This document shows, one piece after another, positions 10,985 to 22,260 of a stretch of DNA of 64,000 nt. Source of the stretch: Perkinsus olseni (taxonomy: Eukaryota; Perkinsozoa; Perkinsida; Perkinsidae). Within the stretch, counting starts at the first letter, position 1; every line of letters starts with the position of its first letter. The translations under genes and the position numbers were made by a program. The stretch is from contig JABANP010000017.1 of the NCBI GenBank assembly GCA_013115135.1, positions 236,897-300,896 on the forward strand, given 5' to 3'. Under the pieces are notes generated by a model that was not told the DNA's origin, ran no database searches, and worked only from the letters and a program-made list of their open reading frames with translations.

Positions 10985-11835
10985 GCTCCAGTGAACTTGA
11001 ATAGTTGAGGCAGATTTCACTCCTAGGAGCGATCTTTGAGAGCGCTCAAAGAATCCTTCGGATTGTGCCCACTTGACGCACTTCCGAACTTCTCCAAGAG
11101 CACTCTAGTTTATTCCTGGGAGCTCTTCTCGGGTCGCTCTATTGAACAGGTTCTAGCCGGCTAAGCCGGCCCGGCTTCGCTCTAGGAGGCGCTCCAGTGG
11201 CCTTGAGTTCCGAGAAAGGTCTATCGAACACCCCGTCTCGCCATTACTCCATGTCGAATACTCGTCACCCTCAAGAGACAGAATTCTGCCGCGGTATTCG
11301 CATATACTGTGCCCCGCAGGAAATACAGAAATTTGCACCTAGTGCGAATTACGTGCGGATTATCAAGGGTTATCAATGGTGCTGAATCCGACAACTCGTA
11401 TCGGGTTACTCAATTGTACTCAACAACAGTAGCTGGTACGAGAGGCGCTCGAACGGATCGATCAACTTGCCGCGCGCACAGGCTTTGCGCGCGACTTCAG
11501 TCAGTAGACCTTTGGAAATGCCCTCAGGTTCACTCTCTTGCCTTCTTGGATGGCTTGACACTCCTCAACTCGGTCTGAAGTAGACAAGTGCTCCGTGGAA
11601 TTGACCTTTGACAGCCAAAGGTCATCATTGGCGTTGGTGGATAGGTGTATAGCATCTACTAGGGTTTTATACTTAAATTTCAGGTCTCAATTCGAATCCA
11701 TGAACGTATTAGAGGTCGCACACCACTCATGCTAAGAACTTGTGGAGGGGTGTACGTCGAAGGGTCCTAGTGCTCAAAGTGACCGGCAACCCTGGACAGG
11801 ATAATGACTATCATGGCTTGTGGTTAGCTATTGTT
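10985..11835. other. Intergenic, nothing recognised
   Basis: Short open frames only, none with a domain or convincing splice structure. A GC-rich run of GGCC/CCGG around 11155-11175 is palindromic but short. Confidence 0.4.
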
Positions 11836-12250
11836 ATATGTACCCTAGCGAGCCTGATACCTTCATTTATGCTGCCGTTACTCAAAGCTCGAAGCACGTT
11901 GAACGAAAGGTTGTTGGACGGCGCTTCTCCGCGTTGGTATGTTGCAGGAGCTTGCGATCAGGTCCCTTAGTTATCCATTTGTAGGCAACAATTGTGTGCA
12001 TCGTTTGTACGTTACTCTTACGAACGTAGGGATGTGTGACACCTATTTTGACGAGTCCATCAGCATCGTCACTCAACCATCCCGATATTCCGTACTTTAG
12101 TCTCATTCTGATCAGTCCGACCCCGCCACAATGGCTGCTGTTGTTCACCGTTCCGATGTCTGTTTTTCCGTATCGCACTTCCATCAAACGAGGCAAGGAT
12201 GGATGGACTTTGCCGTGGGAGTAGCAGCTGTTGCCGTGATCATTCACATG
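11836..12250. repeat. Diverged third copy of repeat R3/R2
   Basis: Matches 8655-9040 with numerous substitutions and small indels. On the minus strand it keeps the open frame with the DGLVKIGVTHPYVR stretch, corresponding to ELVKIGFTHPYVR in the other copies. Confidence 0.75.
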
Positions 12251-12537
12251 GTGACAAGCCTCTCGAGTGTACCGCTGGTTTTTCTAAAGGAGCTGCGTGG
12301 TCGGTTGCGTCGTCCGAGTACTTCAGAGGGAGCCATTGTATTCTTAGTGTCATTATCGTGGTGATCGTGATGGCCCGGCGTGACCCGCAAGGAACTAAGA
12401 GTGGTCTGCCGGGCCACGACTCTGAGCCTAGCGTTCCAACTCGCTTCGTTGGGCCAGAGAGGAAACCTGTGTGGGTTAAGATGACGAGAGAGCGTCGGAA
12501 GAGGTATGCTGACTCGTACCACGGAGGGCGGGTGTAG
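12131..12537 (+). CDS. Possible small membrane protein, exons unresolved
   Basis: Two overlapping plus-strand frames cover this span. The first carries a hydrophobic helix (VGVAAVAVIIHMV). The second carries another (ILSVIIVVIVM) followed by a basic tail with a WVKM motif and a stop at 12537. A similar arrangement of a hydrophobic helix with a nearby WVKM phrase occurs in the gene ending at 20448. A frame change between the two parts would need an intron that I cannot place. Function unknown. Confidence 0.3.
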
Positions 12538-12670
12538 TCCTATGAAGCTGTACCGCGTATACTGTACGCGTGGCGTGTACCGAAGGTCACTGTACATCAA
12601 CCACAGTGGTTGAACCACTGCATGAATCCATCAAGGAGATAGGCACATCGGTTAGGGTCCAACTAAGGGG

Positions 12671-13099
12671 GTGTACAGTCAACTAATCGTGGAACTAGAA
12701 TTTATTCTAGAATCGCATTTTGCGGGCTGGCATCAGCTCCAGGATCGAGCCCAAGTCTCGGAGCTACTTTACTTAACACGAGATGTCCCCGTAGCAGCGT
12801 TGAACTATAAATTCATGCACACGATGACGAATTACGAATTGTCATTGGTGATCGCCGCAGGGAGCGCTCCCCCATGTCACCCAAATCATCATTGTTTTGT
12901 GATCGTTTCCCCTTTCAGGGTATCGGAAGCGAGAGGTATCATAGCTAGAGGGGCTATGAGGGACGTAGGGGACGAAGACGAGAGGCTCCGGGAATTCATC
13001 AGCGACTTCACTGGTCGGTCCGCCCGTCTACACCGGTCGGGGCCGAATGGAATTCCTTCCGCAAAATTTCCTTTTGTGGTTGTTGTGGGTAACGGATGA
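12671..13099 (+). CDS. Hypothetical protein
   Basis: 142-codon frame with ordinary composition, no signal peptide, membrane segment or known motif. No family was recognised; it may be an exon. Listed because it is the only sizeable frame between the repeats and the J-domain gene. Confidence 0.3.
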   Translation: MYSQLIVELEFILESHFAGWHQLQDRAQVSELLYLTRDVPVAALNYKFMHTMTNYELSLVIAAGSAPPCHPNHHCFVIVSPFRVSEARGIIARGAMRDVGDEDERLREFISDFTGRSARLHRSGPNGIPSAKFPFVVVVGNG

Positions 13100-14204
13100 A
13101 CGGCGTGATTAAACAGGCTACGAAAAAGGCGGATAAATTTTATCGTTATTATTAGACGGGGTTATCAATCATCAATCACCGATTGAGGACTGCTTCTGGG
13201 TCGGTGGGCTGTCAGATTGGGGGCCTACACTGTGATTCACAGTCTGTGATGATGATGAGGAGCGTGGATAGGCGGTTGAGCTCAGTGTGACTTGCGGTAT
13301 TCGTAGCCATTCTTTTAAAGAATCAAGTAAATTAAAGAATTTCTCTAACCCTTGATGGATCCTGAGGCCCGCACGCGCATGAATATGGTCATCTGTGCTT
13401 GCATCGGCGAGAACGAAATGACATCACCTTCACTGTCCGATGAAGCACTTCCTTCGGGAGGGATGAGCTTCACGACTGTTGTGTTCGGCGTTAGTGCAGC
13501 CACCCACTGTTGACCTCAGTGCCCGACTCACCATCCCCGAGGAAGGCTAGCTGCTCACGCAAGCGTATGAGCAATCAGTGAGATTACACATGGTGGTATG
13601 CTTGTTGTAGAGTTCTCTGCAGGTCCCATGGATCACGTTCGAAGCAGCTGCCTCCGACCTCTGATTCGTCCTTCGTTGCTGAGGCCGACGCTGGCGCGGG
13701 TGGGTGGGTGAGCGCTGGTCCGATACCTCTCTGGTACTTTACTACATGACTTCCTAGACCAATGATAATATTCTGCTGCTGACCCTCATGAAGAATATCG
13801 GAAAATCCAGTTAATTATCGGCTCACGAATTTCCTCACAGTTCTCCAAGGATAATGTGGAAAGGCACTTCGCGGAGCGCCGCATCATCGAAGTCGTTCCA
13901 TCCAATGATTCAAAGTGATGGATCGAAGGGTTTTGAATCAAAACTTAACTGCCATTGTCAAAATTTTTGACGATGGCTACTATCAAGAACAGCATTCACA
14001 GTCTCTCACCGTCTGAGACATTGAATGCTATTCTTGAATCCTGAGAATCCTGAATGAATCCTCGCGTAAGAGTCGAGGAGGTTCGCTGCCTTGAACAGGG
14101 AATGCCATTCTTCCTTCAAAATTGCTTTGCGCAGTTTCGGGTGTCCTTCAACATTGTAGTTTCGCGCCTGACAGACTGCGTCCGACTATGGTGATGCAGG
14201 AATC
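13100..14204. other. Gene-poor stretch, possible 5' exon of the J-domain gene
   Basis: No long frame. A short frame starting with Met at about 13355 and ending at 13513 (52 codons) could be a first exon or noise. Short direct and inverted phrases around TCAAGAAC/TTCTTGA occur near 13980-14035. Confidence 0.3.
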
Positions 14205-14938
14205 CCGTTGTAGGTATCAGCAGTGGTACCGAGGCCCTCGGTGGTCACTCCGTGGGCAGCGCTGATGAGGACTACTCCGACTCTGACCAGAGCGACCTCG
14301 GTTCGTTTCGTCTGAGTGAAGTTGAGGATATTGATGACTACTACCACCTCCTCGATGTGCATCCTCAGTCGGATGCACAGGAGATCCGAGTGAGCTGGGG
14401 GGGGCGCCAACTACATCTTCGATGAGCAAAAGGAATCTAGCTCTCCGGTGAAGTCTTCGAGACGATGCGAGATTGGGGGATCTTTGATACTTCTCGTCCG
14501 TGTGTGAGAATGAGAATGAGGCACTGACATCCTTAAGAAGCGCCGCGAGCTCAGCTCGCCCACAGTGTGACGGGAGTGTTGTTCTCGCGTTCCACCCACA
14601 GTGTGTATCGTCAGCACATCCGCTTGGCGCCCACTTTCGACGCAGTAGGATGTATAGTTTTTCAGGATGCCTATCGATGGCTCGCCCTTCACACTCATCC
14701 CGATAAGTGTGGTGGTTCGGAACACGACCACAGCTACACTGAGAGGGCAGTGAAGGTCTTCCAGAGGGTCGGCGAGGCCTACAGGACTCTATCCAACCCC
14801 TTCCGGAGGTACCGGCCAATGGCTCATGCGATCTCATGCCGGTGTTTTAGGTGGGTTTATGACGAGTATGGCGACTCGGGCCTCGCCCTAGTAGATGATG
14901 GCGATGAGAAAGACATTGAGGAACTCAGGCAACGGTAG
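14205..14938 (+). CDS. J-domain (DnaJ/Hsp40-type) protein, three exons, 5' end unresolved
   Basis: Exons read about 14205-14389, 14666-14808 and 14851-14938, with GT-AG introns of 276 and 42 nt. Joined, they give an acidic lead-in, helix I (DDYYHLLDVHPQSDAQEIR), helix II and the intact HPD tripeptide (LALHTHPDK), helix III (VFQRVGEAYRTLSNP), and the closing R-x-x-YDEYG, then a short acidic tail and stop. The HPD motif stimulates Hsp70 ATPase, so the protein should be a co-chaperone that recruits an Hsp70. The lack of Gly/Phe, zinc-finger or client-binding domains makes it a type III J-protein. The 42-nt intron is a multiple of three without a stop, so retention would insert 14 residues inside the J-domain. 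The initiator Met was not found in the first exon; an upstream exon or trans-spliced start is likely. Confidence 0.8.
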
Positions 14939-15819
14939 GCGAGCTAACGTGTCTGTAAATACCCGCCTTATTTAAGCATATACGCGGAGGAAAAGAAAGT
15001 GGATAGGATTCCCTTAGAAATGGCTAACGAACAGTGATCGGCTCAGCGTCTACTCAGAATCGCTCGTGTTTCTGAAATGCCGCGTCCTCCATGTGCCACC
15101 GCCTGTGCCTGTCTGGGCCGTCAGACTGCATCTGCACGGCAGCGTTCACTGACCGTTATGACCCATTGGTAGGTATGTAACTTACATGAAGGATAAGGAA
15201 CCGGGGAAAGAACACTATCAAGGGCGAGCGAAGCGGCGCAGAGGGAGAAGTCGACAGAAGGTAAAGAGCATCTGTAGCATCTAAATTCCTGTACTCTGTT
15301 CATGATATGCGGAACATTGGTTCTTCGATAGGCGTTCTCTAGGAACAACACAGCTCAGTTCCCGTAGATATTTTCCGGTTGGCTGGGCCCGGGGTCAGCC
15401 ATCGTGCAGGAATAATAGTTAGTTATACTGTCTGTGACGACGAAGGAAGTGCCACATGCAAAAATAAGGTCACTATGTCAATAGCAACAACAATAGCGTC
15501 AATGGGAAGTGAGGCCCTTATGTCTATAGTAATAGCTATATAATATATATTATTGCATATAATGCCCCATGTGCAACAACTGGGGTCCGAGGGAGCAGTA
15601 CTTAGTAGATACTGGCTTAGTCCTTCAATACTTCGATTGCTGACAGCGACGGCTCGAGAGCAGCGGTTCGCTGTTCTCGAGCGACGTGGCGTAGTGGCCT
15701 CGCTGAAGCTACTTGCCGCCTTTCCTGCGTTGTTTTGACAGACTCAGACTACGGTATTTATTCATACTGTATAAGTGAATAATTTACCTACTCTATCGTA
15801 TGCTGTAATTACGATGCGA

Positions 15820-16637
15820 TAACTGTCTTTCCGAGGTCCAAGGAGGGTTCAAGAAGATCGCTGCTGATGCATGCTACGTTGCTACGGAGACGGTCACTAG
15901 GCTAGCAGGTGCTGCTGCTGATGGCGCTACCTCTGGGGCTGCCCAAGGTGAGAATAGCGACTCCTACCGCCCTCCTGCTTCGGCTAGCCCCATCATCTAT
16001 CTTAATTTCACGTTGATCATCGCCTCTGAAAGAGGACCTCCGCTCATTTCGAGTCGCGAACGTCAATACGGCATAGTCGAAGTGAAGTTGTGTGGTTTCC
16101 CGTTATTCTCATCCGTCGTCTTGCAGGGCAGCGCCAGCCTACGTCTTCTAGTAGTCCTAGTTATCATTGGTATCATGTACTCGTCGTCCACAGTACAATG
16201 CTCCAAATTAATCTGGAATACAGTGGGAAGAGCTTAGCTTGATTCATTGACACGCTATGCTTTGCAATGATGAGAATACACCTTCCGATGAGAACACTTG
16301 TAGCACAGACTATTTTCATCGTGCTCTACTGTTACTGCTGCATCATCAACCTGCTTCGTCCCGCTGGAACCTTCGGTAATAGAGAGCTACGAGACAAGGG
16401 CCTCGTACGATGCCTAGCTCATTGTCAGGATAAAAGCTACCCTGCGTCGATCGTTGTATCGGTATCATAGTCCATGGGCTCTTCTGCCCTAGTACCACTC
16501 CTCCACCTCCTCAGGTGCCCGGATCGGGGCCTACTTAGCACCGCTGACGTTCGGCCTGAGTCTTCCTACCCTCTCAGCGATGGGCAGCGTAATCGGAGCG
16601 GCCAGGGCCAGCATAGACGAGCTGAGGAAGGAATGAA
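15820..16637 (+). CDS. Hypothetical membrane-associated protein, fragmentary exon model
   Basis: An exon-like stretch at about 15836-15948 encodes a small-residue-rich helix (FKKIAADACYVATETVTRLA) ending at a GT donor after GAAQ. A frame at 16013-16237 carries a strong hydrophobic segment (LLVVLVIIGIMY). A terminal exon follows a CTCAG acceptor near 16525 and encodes a glycine/alanine-rich hydrophobic stretch ending in SIDELRKE and a stop at 16637. These may belong to one gene, but I could not connect them. Function unknown. Confidence 0.3.
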
Positions 16638-16798
16638 CAACAACCCTCAACATGAAAATTAACAATGTGTGACCACTTCAACCGTCTCTGAGATCTTGCG
16701 CTGATTCTGGGCGAGCGCGCTTTTAGTGTAAAAAGCGCGCGCCTGAAAATAAAATTGTCTTGTCCATGTCACTGTTGCCATCAAGTTGCCACGTATAA

Positions 16799-18357
16799 AT
16801 GCTCATTGCTGGTTCAACCTCTGGCGCGTCGGCCGATGAGAATTCCTTCCCGCCTCGCTCTGGGAGCATCAGTCTCGTCGCTGCGAGTGGTACCAAGACT
16901 CCTAGGACCTCTGCTGCTACTGCTGCCACCTTCCAGCCATTGCCAACTACCACCCCCGTACCTTTTCCGAGTCACATACAGCTGGAAGGCGCTACAGGGC
17001 CCAATGCTGAGGAGATCAACGGTTGTTATGTACTGCAGGCGACCGCTAGAGGGGTATTGGAGAAGTGGAAATTCTGTTATTTTAAGAGCAAATGTGAGGA
17101 CATGGTCATGTGCTACGGCGAGGAGATACCGGAACTGGGACCGGACGAAGGAGCAGGCCTGGTGGGCTGGGTGGTTGGGAAGCTCGGGGACCCCATTGAT
17201 ATCTTAGCTCGATGCGTGACTCCGAAGGAAATGTCGGGCATGGGCTTTAAGTGGGACATTAAGAGCATCAGCAGCACCTTCGTCCCAACTTACACGATGA
17301 GTGCGAAGCCCGTAGTGGCGACGGCGGCTGCAGCAGCGGCAGCTGTATGCTCTCAGAAGGAGGCTAGTGGTACCAGGTCTGTGCGTCGTAATAGGGAGAG
17401 GGCCGATTCAGCAGCTGCCCACCAGCGTATAGCCTTCGCGAGTATGATGGCCAGTGCGCAGGCCCAACTGCTAGCCGCCCAAAGTGGTGACGGTCTCTTG
17501 CCTGCCCCGCCTGTCAACGACTCGCCTGCCGCTGTTGATGAGCTCAGTGGGGAGCAGCAGCTGCCTGAGCTGTCTAGGTCCATCACGGCGCCTTCTAAGG
17601 GAAGGAGAATCAGTTTCGCTCCGACTACCGCGGACACCACCAAGTGAGTTCTCCTAGTCGCCCTTCGTTCGGGTTGATTGTCCTCTTTGTCAGGCCCCTT
17701 GCTCCCCCTCCTGCCTTGGCGACGTCATCGAGGAGGCTGTCCGCCGATGCGCCGGTGTTCATCCCAAGACGCCATACTGTTGTGGGAGACACTCTCTTCG
17801 CTCCGCCTACTACTGCCACTAAGTACGGCGCCGCGACTAAGCGCGTCTTCCGCCGTTCGGGCTCGACCATCGACGATCTATTTCGGAATGTTGAGAGGCA
17901 ACAGGGCGTATTTGTGAATGCCCGAGCCAGGAAAGTGACGTGGAACCTGGGAGCGGTCAGTGACAAGCTGAAATCGGTTGTACCAGGGGAAGGCGTGTCC
18001 AGCCTTACGTTCAGGCTGCCTCGGGATGATGGTGAGCTTGGTCCTCCGATACAGTTGGAGTTCTATCCATTTGGCGTGAAGGGAAAGTCTCCGCCGGGGT
18101 GCGTGGCGATTGGCCTGAGCTGTCCCCAGGGGGCCTGTATGCGCTTTACTCTGAGTCTTGGGAAGGTTAGCAGTGGCAAGAAGGTGCTCATGGGCAACAA
18201 GTTTCATGTTGATTTCTATCCCCAGCCGGCTAGTGGGCCCTCTGACGGCAGTGCTGCTGCTGCACCTGCTGGCGACAGCGGCATTGTGCAGGCCTTCAAG
18301 TACTCGGAGCTCAGCGTAGCCCTTCATCTCATCGACTGGATGGACGAATCGTATTAA
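16799..18357 (+). CDS. Two-exon protein of about 502 aa with possible MATH/TRAF-like C-terminal domain
   Basis: Two adjacent frames are joined by a 50-nt GT-AG intron (17644-17693, donor AA|GTGAGT, acceptor TTGTCAG), giving one continuous frame from 16799 to 18357. The N-terminal third contains a compact region with 'GATGPNAEEINGCY', a phrase typical of a repeated beta domain in protist proteins. The centre is Ala/Ser-rich and low complexity. The C-terminal third (about 180 residues) begins VTWNLGAVSDKL and has the spacing of conserved Phe, Tyr and Gly residues (LEFYPFGVKG, GCVAIGLSCPQG) seen in the MATH-like domains common in alveolates. That domain call is tentative; such domains bind partner proteins. 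Without splicing the first frame would stop at 17647, only four bases after the second frame's Met. Confidence 0.65.
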
Positions 18358-18678
18358 GTATCTTTGAGGTCGAGGCAGTCGGATACAAAATAGGTTGACT
18401 TGCGTCTTATGACGAGAATAGTATAGAATATATTATCAGCTCGACCACTGCAGATTATTCTACGGGCATTCTGTTCGACAAAACTACAAATCCATTTCGC
18501 TTTTCTCTTTTTTCACACCACCAGCTGTCATCCTTTTCGTCATCGATACCGTCCTTGAGTTTATCAGTAGTCCTCCGCTGGGACCTCCTCCTCCTCGCGT
18601 ATCCTCGCTCAAGCTGAGTGATGGCCAAGCCGACGAAGATCACCAGCCTCAGCCAGCTTCGTACTGATTTTCCTGCGC

Positions 18679-18918
18679 ATGGGTCCTAGGTTAGATCTAC
18701 TGGCCTTCTGCCTTCTCGCTGCTTCTGCTATCCTGTGGGTAACTAGGGCGGCCAAGGAACCATCGCCTTTGGTTGAGATTGAGACAGCGGTGAACAGCTC
18801 TCAATGGCAAGACGCATCAGAGTTACTCAAACAGGAGGTGGTAGCTGGACGAGGTCCCGAACTTGACTTCAAGATACGCCAGGTAGTATGTTGGAAGAGG
18901 CGGCCAAGGCGATTCTAG
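18679..18918 (+). CDS. Start of a secreted or anchored protein, broken or incomplete
   Basis: 79-codon frame with an N-terminal hydrophobic segment (LLAFCLLAASAILWV) followed by a helical, soluble stretch. Around 18890 a GTAGTATG follows KIRQ and could be a donor. In the next frame the sequence continues as LEEAAKAILA then stop, which looks like the natural helical end, so a small intron or frameshift is suspected. No family recognised. Confidence 0.35.
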   Translation: MGPRLDLLAFCLLAASAILWVTRAAKEPSPLVEIETAVNSSQWQDASELLKQEVVAGRGPELDFKIRQVVCWKRRPRRF

Positions 18919-18959
18919 CTTAGTTGGGCCAGCGTCACCCCGTCGATGATCATAGGGAA

Positions 18960-19440
18960 CCTTCTCGAAGCCCTCATACTATATATAACCCATATTGAGG
19001 TATTATAGTAGTATATATAAGGATCATTATTATATAAATATGTAGTTATCTATAAATTATACTATTCCATCTGTGTGAGTATTTGATATTGATAAAAACA
19101 TGAGTAGAATTCTGTGCCCACTGAATAGCGGGGGTGACCCTAGCGTGATGGCCCATGGCGTAGTCCCTGTCCAGCAGCCGCACTAAGTTGTCAGCTTGAT
19201 GGTGCAGATTCGACGCAATCTGACAGATCACACGTCCACCGTCACCCTTATCGTTTTCCCGTGGCTCGAGGGTCTTTATCAGTCATACTAAGTTCGGGGC
19301 CTGTGTTTCATAAGGCTAAGAACTGCTTATGCGATACTTTAATACGATCTAAAGGTATGGTTTACTAATATCTATCCTTATATTAATATAGTTATGACTT
19401 AATATGGAGAATAGTGCCTTTACAATAATATATATAGCAT
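18960..19440. other. AT-rich intergenic segment
   Basis: Long runs of TATA-type sequence around 18975-19070 and 19360-19440, much more AT-rich than its surroundings. No gene seen. Confidence 0.6.
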
Positions 19441-19452
19441 ATATGGTATGGT

Positions 19453-19491
19453 CCAGGTGAGATAGGTCCCGGGTTCGATCCCGGCACCTGG
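19453..19491 (+). other. tRNA-like remnant: acceptor and T-arm only
   Basis: Seven-base complementary ends (CCAGGTG and CACCTGG) enclose a B-box-like T-arm (CCCGGGTTCGATCCCGG). D- and anticodon arms are absent and the T loop is one base short, so this is not a functional tRNA. It is one of several tRNA-like B-box sequences in the window. Confidence 0.45.
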
Positions 19492-19689
19492 CATGTACGG
19501 TATTTGTGTAGGTGCATTGCATGTTACGGACCCTAGCTTAGCGGTTTCTTCCTGCTGTTTTAATTTCTCCGCGACTGGCGAGCACTCGGGAGTTGTCAAG
19601 CAGTACATGCTCAGCTTTGAGCTTGCGCATGACGTAGTGCCGTGTGGAGCGGATGATCAGAGTAATAGGGGGGGTTCGTGATCGGATCG

Positions 19690-19722
19690 CAGGAGGGCGT
19701 AGGTTCGATCCCTGACTAGTGA
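19690..19722 (+). other. B-box-like sequence
   Basis: Contains AGGTTCGATCC, matching the internal RNA polymerase III B-box, but no matching acceptor stem upstream could be found. Possibly a decayed tRNA-derived element. Confidence 0.3.
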
Positions 19723-19829
19723 GATTCTCATGATGCTGGATGCCTTTCACGACTAAGAGGATCTCGCTTCGCTCCGCCTGCTCTCATCACTACACGATCA
19801 GGTTGGTGGGCTCAGTCAAGCGTTGGGCG

Positions 19830-20448
19830 GATGACTGTGACGCTCGAAAAGGCCGAGGGGAATCTTAAGTGGCGGCAATTGGTGGCCGACCCTAAAAAAG
19901 TAGGCACGGGAGTTAGATGATACGGGTGTGGACGGTGGATTCCTTAGAGGGCTTGTACATATAATAGAGAAATCTGTCCTGCGTGAAGGGATACTCTTGA
20001 TTCGAGGGATGGGCCACCAACCTACACTACTCCGCCGGAGGGCTACCGCTTCATCCTCACACTTTTTCAGCAACCATCATTGGGGCATGTAGGCCGCTGG
20101 CTGGACCTCGAGGAGCGCTATGCTCAAGAGACATCCACCTTGCCTTACCATAACAATACTGATCGGCCGAAGCCTGCTGCCTCGACGCCAGCACCTTCTC
20201 GGACGCTGCAGGGGAGCCGCCCGAATCCCGCATGGGTGAAGATGGCTCGGTTCGCCCGAGCGAAATTGATACCGAAGTTCCTTCGAGTTTACCTGCCGAA
20301 GTCGAAAGATTCTCCAGCCGTCGTTCTTGCCGCTGCGGGAGCGTTCTGGGCTGTGATGATGACGACTGTGGTTGTAGTACTGAGGGCATACAACCCGAAC
20401 AAGCAGCACAACGGCCGCAGATCGGTATCTACCGATAAACGAGACTGA
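19830..20448 (+). CDS. Hypothetical single-pass membrane protein, multi-exon
   Basis: The terminal exon is 20071-20448, preceded by a pyrimidine-rich acceptor (CACTTTTTCAG). It encodes a soluble segment, a basic region (WVKMARFARAKLIPKFLRVYLPK) and one strong transmembrane helix (VVLAAAGAFWAVMMTTVVVVL), then a short tail. Coding-looking sequence upstream (about 19920-20068 and 19831-19895) probably contributes earlier exons but the joins are unclear. Topology suggests a tail-anchored or single-pass protein. No family recognised. Confidence 0.4.
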
Positions 20449-20928
20449 CACTCCCTGCTCACCACCGGCCTTGTGTTGTGCGAGGCGGAAAGGTGATAAA
20501 GTGGCACATAACCTAGATTCAGCGGGATGAATGGGCTTAGGCCTTCCGAAGGAGGTTCTCCCACCAGAGGACCTGTCGCTAGCGTTAAGCATCGTTTGTG
20601 TCGCTCCGTCCTCCGTCAGTGGCCTTCCTTGGGAGGGGGTAATTGCCCATCCCCAGATTTGTTACTTCCATCATCATAATGTGCAGCCCGTCTACTACAA
20701 GTGATAGCCGCGTCCGCTGCTCCTCACCGGAGATAACGGAAATACCTGTCGAAGGTCTAGGGCCTAGCTCCCCCGCGACTGTCGTCGAGCCTTCTGTACA
20801 GCGTCCAACGGAAGAGTGTGCTAGCTCCACGGTAATGGAAGGCTGATCGTGGTCGTTTCAACCTCTATTGTATCTTGCGAGCTTGAGCTTAAGATGCGCT
20901 CTCATATCAGACTTCGACATCTTCTACT

Positions 20929-21759
20929 GTGGATGTCTCCGACACTCACTACAACCACGAAGTCCAAGTGTTGACGAACGCCTTAGTCGCTCTTATCGCC
21001 TGGCCCATTACATTCGTATGTGTTGTAAGTGCTGACGCCGCCAATGGCGTAGTGAATCCTCTCTCGACCAGTTCCTTCCCTCACCCGTCAGCAGCGTCGT
21101 TCGCGGCAGTACTCGGCCTTTGGTGTATCGGACGACGGCGGTGGCCAGGGCCAGTGCTCGCGTTTTCGCTAGGACACTCCGAACCGTGTCCACGAAAGAG
21201 TCGAGAGTCGTAAGTCGGACTCCTTCACGACGGTCTGTCATCGGTTTCTTCCGGTAGGTGGTGATTCTCTTCGCGGAGCTTTGGTTGCGCATCTGCGCTC
21301 TGTTGACGACCAAGGAGATGCACGAGCTCGGGGACACTCTTTACCGGCTTGCCCTTGCCATTATACAGGTCCTTCGTACGCGCAATATAGAGGACCTGTT
21401 AGAGAGCGTCAGGGACCTCACCGGTACCGTGGGAGTTCTCTGAATGTAGCTAGGGGTACTTTCATCGCTGTATGCTAGGTTCGACCGTTCAACTCATCGG
21501 GCAGACCTCGACCGATGTGAAGAAGATCATCGATGAACAGAAGAGCGAGAAAGAGCTACCAGCTCAACCCGTCAACACTGTCTCGGCTCCCAGTGATCAG
21601 CCCGAGACGCAGCCTGCCAATACAGAAGATGTTGGCAAAAAACGTGATCGAGATTTCACATTTCAGATCGACCTGAAGTCGCCAGTTACAGTCTCACTTA
21701 TTGTGCTATTCTCCTCTATATGGTTATACGGTTTTCTCCATCTGTTGGAAGTACTGTAA
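20929..21759 (+). CDS. Hypothetical multi-exon protein with C-terminal membrane anchor
   Basis: Supported pieces are an exon ending at 21024 before GTAAGT that carries a hydrophobic helix, an exon 21258-21423 after GGTAG (helical, LWLRICALLTTKEMHELG), and a final exon 21479-21759 after GCTAG. The last two join in frame through GG|GTACCG...CTAG|GT, giving RDLTGSTVQLIGQ. The middle of the protein is acidic and Gln/Pro-rich, and the last 25 residues form a transmembrane helix close to the C terminus, as in tail-anchored organelle proteins. Another exon between 21090 and 21253 is likely. No family recognised. Confidence 0.45.
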
Positions 21760-22010
21760 ATAAAAACTTGTAAATGCTGTTTTCAATTCATCATAATCGC
21801 CTTGCCGGCTCGCCGGTAGCCCTCAGACTTCCATCAGCTTTCTTGTGATCAGCAGGCGTTTCGTTCAGTGGGATGGCTGCAGGCCGCACGACATTGCCAA
21901 CAGAAATTTCTTGTGAGGAAGCACTGCGCCTGGAAGAAGAACTAAAGTTCTCAGCATTCGATATGTACTATCGTCATCTTCCGGTGGCAAACACGTGCAA
22001 CGTACAGCAC

Positions 22011-22081
22011 GGGCGTGTGGTGTAGTGGTATCACGTCTGCTTTGCATGCAGAAGGCCCCGGGTTCAAACCCCGGCATGTCC
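22011..22081 (+). tRNA. tRNA-Ala (anticodon UGC)
   Basis: Complete 71-nt cloverleaf. The acceptor GGGCGTG pairs with CATGTCC and includes the G3-U70 wobble pair that identifies alanine tRNAs. The anticodon arm is TCTGC-TTTGCAT-GCAGA with anticodon TGC. The T-arm is CCGGG-TTCAAAC-CCCGG. No intron and no encoded CCA. It lies 180 bp before the start of the Mei2-like gene on the same strand. Any protein frame read through it is an artefact. Confidence 0.96.
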
Positions 22082-22260
22082 ACATTTTTCGTTACGCATC
22101 TGCGACACAAAATCTGCGTCATTCGCCATTCGTTCGGAAGCGGAGCGAAGCCTTGAGACGCGTGCAAATTCAAGTCAGCCCCTGTTCGCTTTGTGTGGCC
22201 TCTCTTTTCGGACTTGATCGCCCCATTTTAGTTGTTCTTCTGGCCAAGTTGTCCCAGGGA

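Noticed and set aside
14217..14837. 206-codon minus-strand frame opposite the J-domain gene
   Set aside because: It is antisense to exons with a recognised J-domain and has a Ser/Arg/His-rich composition typical of shadow frames.
19420..19750. Minus-strand frames with GAGIEPGT and GSNLRPPA phrases
   Set aside because: These phrases are the usual translation of antisense tRNA T-arms, so the frames are artefacts.
22015..22260. N-terminal extension of the Mei2-like frame
   Set aside because: It translates the tRNA-Ala gene (phrase GPGFKPRHV) and so is not coding; the start was moved to 22261.
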